Position numbers and translations under genes: made by a program
Origin: Variovorax sp. J2L1-78
Lineage (GTDB): Bacteria; Pseudomonadota; Gammaproteobacteria; Burkholderiales; Burkholderiaceae_C
Direction: 5' to 3'
Assembly (NCBI RefSeq): GCF_030317205.1
Contig: NZ_JASZYB010000001.1
Location: forward strand, 682,001 to 746,000
DNA: 64,000 nucleotides
Notes under the pieces: model-generated
Database searches by the model: none
The model's input: only the letters and a program-made list of their open reading frames with translations
Told to the model about the DNA's origin: nothing
Shown: piece after piece, positions 62,762 to 64,000 of the stretch
How positions within the stretch are numbered: position 1 is the stretch's first letter
Layout: the number at the start of each line of letters is the position of its first letter

Positions 62762-63244
62762 TCATCGCCAGGGGTTGGCCTTCGCAGCGGCCCGACTTGC
62801 AATGCGTCCAGCGTTTCGACTCGCTCTGCGGCGTTCCTCTTCCTCGCGCATCAGTTCGGCGGACCTGATACGGGAGGCGGCAATCTCTGCGATGTAGGCA
62901 GGGGCCACGGGTTTCCAGTGACCCAAACACTGCGTCTCGTTGGGGCTCGCATCCTGTCCGCAGTACAGGTGGCAATGACCACAGAGCATCCGTCCCGAGG
63001 TCGACCAATAGACCTGACTGCCCGACAGCGGCCGGCCGGAGTGCGATGCAAGTCGCGATGTCTCGCGCTCGAAGTCGCGGCCAGCTTCACGATGGGCGCA
63101 TGCACTGCGGATGGCCGCAACGACGGCAGCGGACGCCGCGAGTTCTTCAGGGGTCGGAGGAGGCTTCGGGGGCTCGGGTGGGGCCTTGGCCTTCCGAATC
63201 TTTTTCGGCTGATCTTCAGCGATCACGGAGGGCCTGAAGGTCAT
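62762..63244 (-). CDS. Cys/His-containing hypothetical island protein, 160 residues
   Basis: Not recognised. The N-terminal third is a Pro/Lys-rich linker (about residues 10-35). A C-G-H-C-H-L-Y-C-G segment (about 88-96) with a later C-L-G-H-W suggests a small metal-binding knuckle. The end is a charged helix (E-E-E-E-R-R-R-A-S-R). The start is coupled by ATGA to the upstream gene. Confidence 0.6.
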   Translation of the reverse strand: MTFRPSVIAEDQPKKIRKAKAPPEPPKPPPTPEELAASAAVVAAIRSACAHREAGRDFERETSRLASHSGRPLSGSQVYWSTSGRMLCGHCHLYCGQDASPNETQCLGHWKPVAPAYIAEIAASRIRSAELMREEEERRRASRNAGRIASRAAAKANPWR

Positions 63245-63636
63245 GCGCCAAAGAAGGAAACCGACTTGATGCTCGGACCTGCCAGAGGATTCGATTCGGC
63301 AACTGGGAAATCCTCCCCGCCATGGCGATTCGTGACGCCGAGGTCACTGTTCGCCACGAAGCGATCGACCTGGGCCTCGGTTAGGCCGCCTTTGTACTTC
63401 GGGGGCTCGGGCGTGATCTCGACGCGATGCACGGCTTCCTGCTGCATGAACGCCGCCGCTGCGACGGTTCGTCCCTCTGCAGTTTCAAGGTGTCGGCCTA
63501 GACCGCTCTCGAACTGAGTGCGGCGGGCGTCGTATTGAGGTTTCAATACGGACCAGAGCGCAAGTTGTATGAGCCGGCCGCTACCGTCTGGGTGCGGCAT
63601 CAGGACGCCATTCAGAGTCTCGACTGATCCGCTCAT
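63241..63636 (-). CDS. Hypothetical island protein, 131 residues
   Basis: Not recognised. It has a good ribosome site (GAAGGGGG, about 8 bases before the ATG at 63634-63636) and ATGA overlaps with both neighbours, which supports it as a gene in a three-gene unit. It is soluble, Gln/Glu-rich in the middle, with no named motif. Confidence 0.6.
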   Translation of the reverse strand: MSGSVETLNGVLMPHPDGSGRLIQLALWSVLKPQYDARRTQFESGLGRHLETAEGRTVAAAAFMQQEAVHRVEITPEPPKYKGGLTEAQVDRFVANSDLGVTNRHGGEDFPVAESNPLAGPSIKSVSFFGA

Positions 63637-64000
63637 GCGTGCACCCCCTTCATTGCGCGGTGTTGCTTGGAGATTTCTTCGGCTTGTGCTGCCAGTTCGT
63701 TGGCACGCTCCGTGTTCGCATCAGGCGCGCGCTCTGCGCCGACCAGGAACATCCCGAGGCCGCGTTCCAGTTCGTCGATGATGCTGGTGAGCACCGCAAT
63801 GTGTGTGGTGATCGGACCCGTCGACGTGAGGTCTTGAAGAATCCGCTGGAGTACGGCGTACTTCGTGAAGCCGAGGCGCTGCTCCAGACTTGGAGGAACC
63901 TTGGTGTCCTTGTACTCGGGCGGAAGATGGGCCATTGCAGCGGCCAACTGTGCTGTTGCTTCGCGTCGGGAGAGGGTCCAGGCAGCGCAACCTGCGGTCA
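63633..64000 (-). CDS. Hypothetical island protein, probably partial at the window edge
   Basis: The frame ends at 63633 and stays open to the right edge. An ATG at 63933-63935 could start a 100-residue protein, but it has no ribosome site, so a longer protein entering from outside is more likely. The visible part is helical (Y-A-V-L-Q-R-I-L-Q-D-L, I-I-D-E-L-E-R-G-L). The stop overlaps the next start by 4 bases. Confidence 0.5.
   Translation of the reverse strand, partial: TAGCAAWTLSRREATAQLAAAMAHLPPEYKDTKVPPSLEQRLGFTKYAVLQRILQDLTSTGPITTHIAVLTSIIDELERGLGMFLVGAERAPDANTERANELAAQAEEISKQHRAMKGVHA

Larger units (their letters stand above)
55546..64000. mobile_element. Integrative genomic island at tRNA-Lys (left part only)
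   Basis: From the tRNA-Lys 3' end to the window edge, gene content changes to an integrase, an XRE regulator, small unknown proteins, a protein kinase and CxxC proteins, nearly all on the minus strand, with long AT-variable gaps and base composition unlike the chromosome. The integrase frame ends inside the tRNA gene, the usual geometry for tRNA-targeted tyrosine integrases. No second copy of the tRNA 3' end was seen before 64000, so the right boundary lies outside. No structural phage genes are recognisable so far. Confidence 0.85.

Noticed and set aside
55622..64000. A right-hand attachment site (repeat of the tRNA-Lys 3' end) or recognisable phage structural genes
   Set aside because: Looked for the TTCGACCCCCGCACGTCCCA-type end and for capsid, terminase and tail motifs; none found before the window edge.

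Overview
This 64 kb window is GC-rich (roughly two thirds G+C by eye) and reads as a betaproteobacterial chromosome. A Comamonadaceae host (Variovorax or a relative) is my inference from the housekeeping gene order yebC-purD-hemF-nadD-rsfS-rlmH-maf-rng and tolB-pal-cpoB-tcdA, the codon use, and the abundance of branched-chain-type ABC and tripartite tricarboxylate transporters. About 55.5 kb is ancestral-looking chromosome. The last 8.4 kb is a foreign integrated element entering at a tRNA-Lys gene.

Layout, left to right. (1) 1-5.2 kb: the end of a PAP2 phosphatase with a beta-strand repeat tail, then a minus-strand tctD-tctE-tctB-tctA block (two-component system plus tricarboxylate carrier, without the usual binding protein). 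(2) 5.2-12.4 kb: a five-gene minus-strand drug-efflux operon (TetR regulator, outer-membrane factor, membrane fusion protein, RND pump, unknown membrane-anchored protein) in which every junction is a 4-base ATGA overlap. (3) 12.5-20.7 kb: a sigma-54-dependent PAS activator, a SYLF lipoprotein, and a plus-strand branched-chain-type ABC operon (binding protein, two ATPases, two permeases, alpha/beta hydrolase) preceded by a convincing sigma-54 promoter and inverted repeats. (4) 20.8-24.4 kb: a histidine kinase, a GAF protein and a HerA/DUF853-type ATPase. (5) 24.4-43.0 kb: an aryl-polyene/xanthomonadin-like pigment cluster in two convergent arms. The plus arm holds ACP, membrane protein, AMP-ligase/dehydratase fusion, acyltransferase, LolA-like carrier, MMPL exporter, deacetylase, methyltransferase, dehydratase and ketoreductase. 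The minus arm holds ketosynthase, ACP, PAP2 phosphatase, glycosyltransferase, acyltransferase, XanB2-like chorismatase and methyltransferase. Between the arms sit a chromate transporter, a DUF2141 protein and a carotenoid-oxygenase-family protein. (6) 43.1-55.5 kb: housekeeping genes, then tRNA-Lys(UUU). (7) 55.5-64 kb: the genomic island.

How the genes work together. In the pigment cluster the chorismatase would supply a hydroxybenzoate starter, the ligase would load it on an ACP, and the ketosynthase, reductase and dehydratases would build the polyene. Acyl- and glycosyl-transferases would attach it to a carrier, and the LolA/MMPL pair would move it to the outer membrane. In the ABC operon, the upstream activator is a plausible partner for the sigma-54 promoter.

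The island carries a tyrosine integrase whose last codons lie inside the tRNA gene, an XRE regulator, several small CxxC zinc-ribbon proteins, a 36-residue membrane peptide with a strong ribosome binding site, and a markedly AT-richer Ser/Thr protein kinase. The kinase ends in the residues DDDIPF, which is the C-terminal tip of bacterial single-stranded-DNA-binding protein (SSB). It is the best candidate here for an undescribed system. The island's far end is not in the window.
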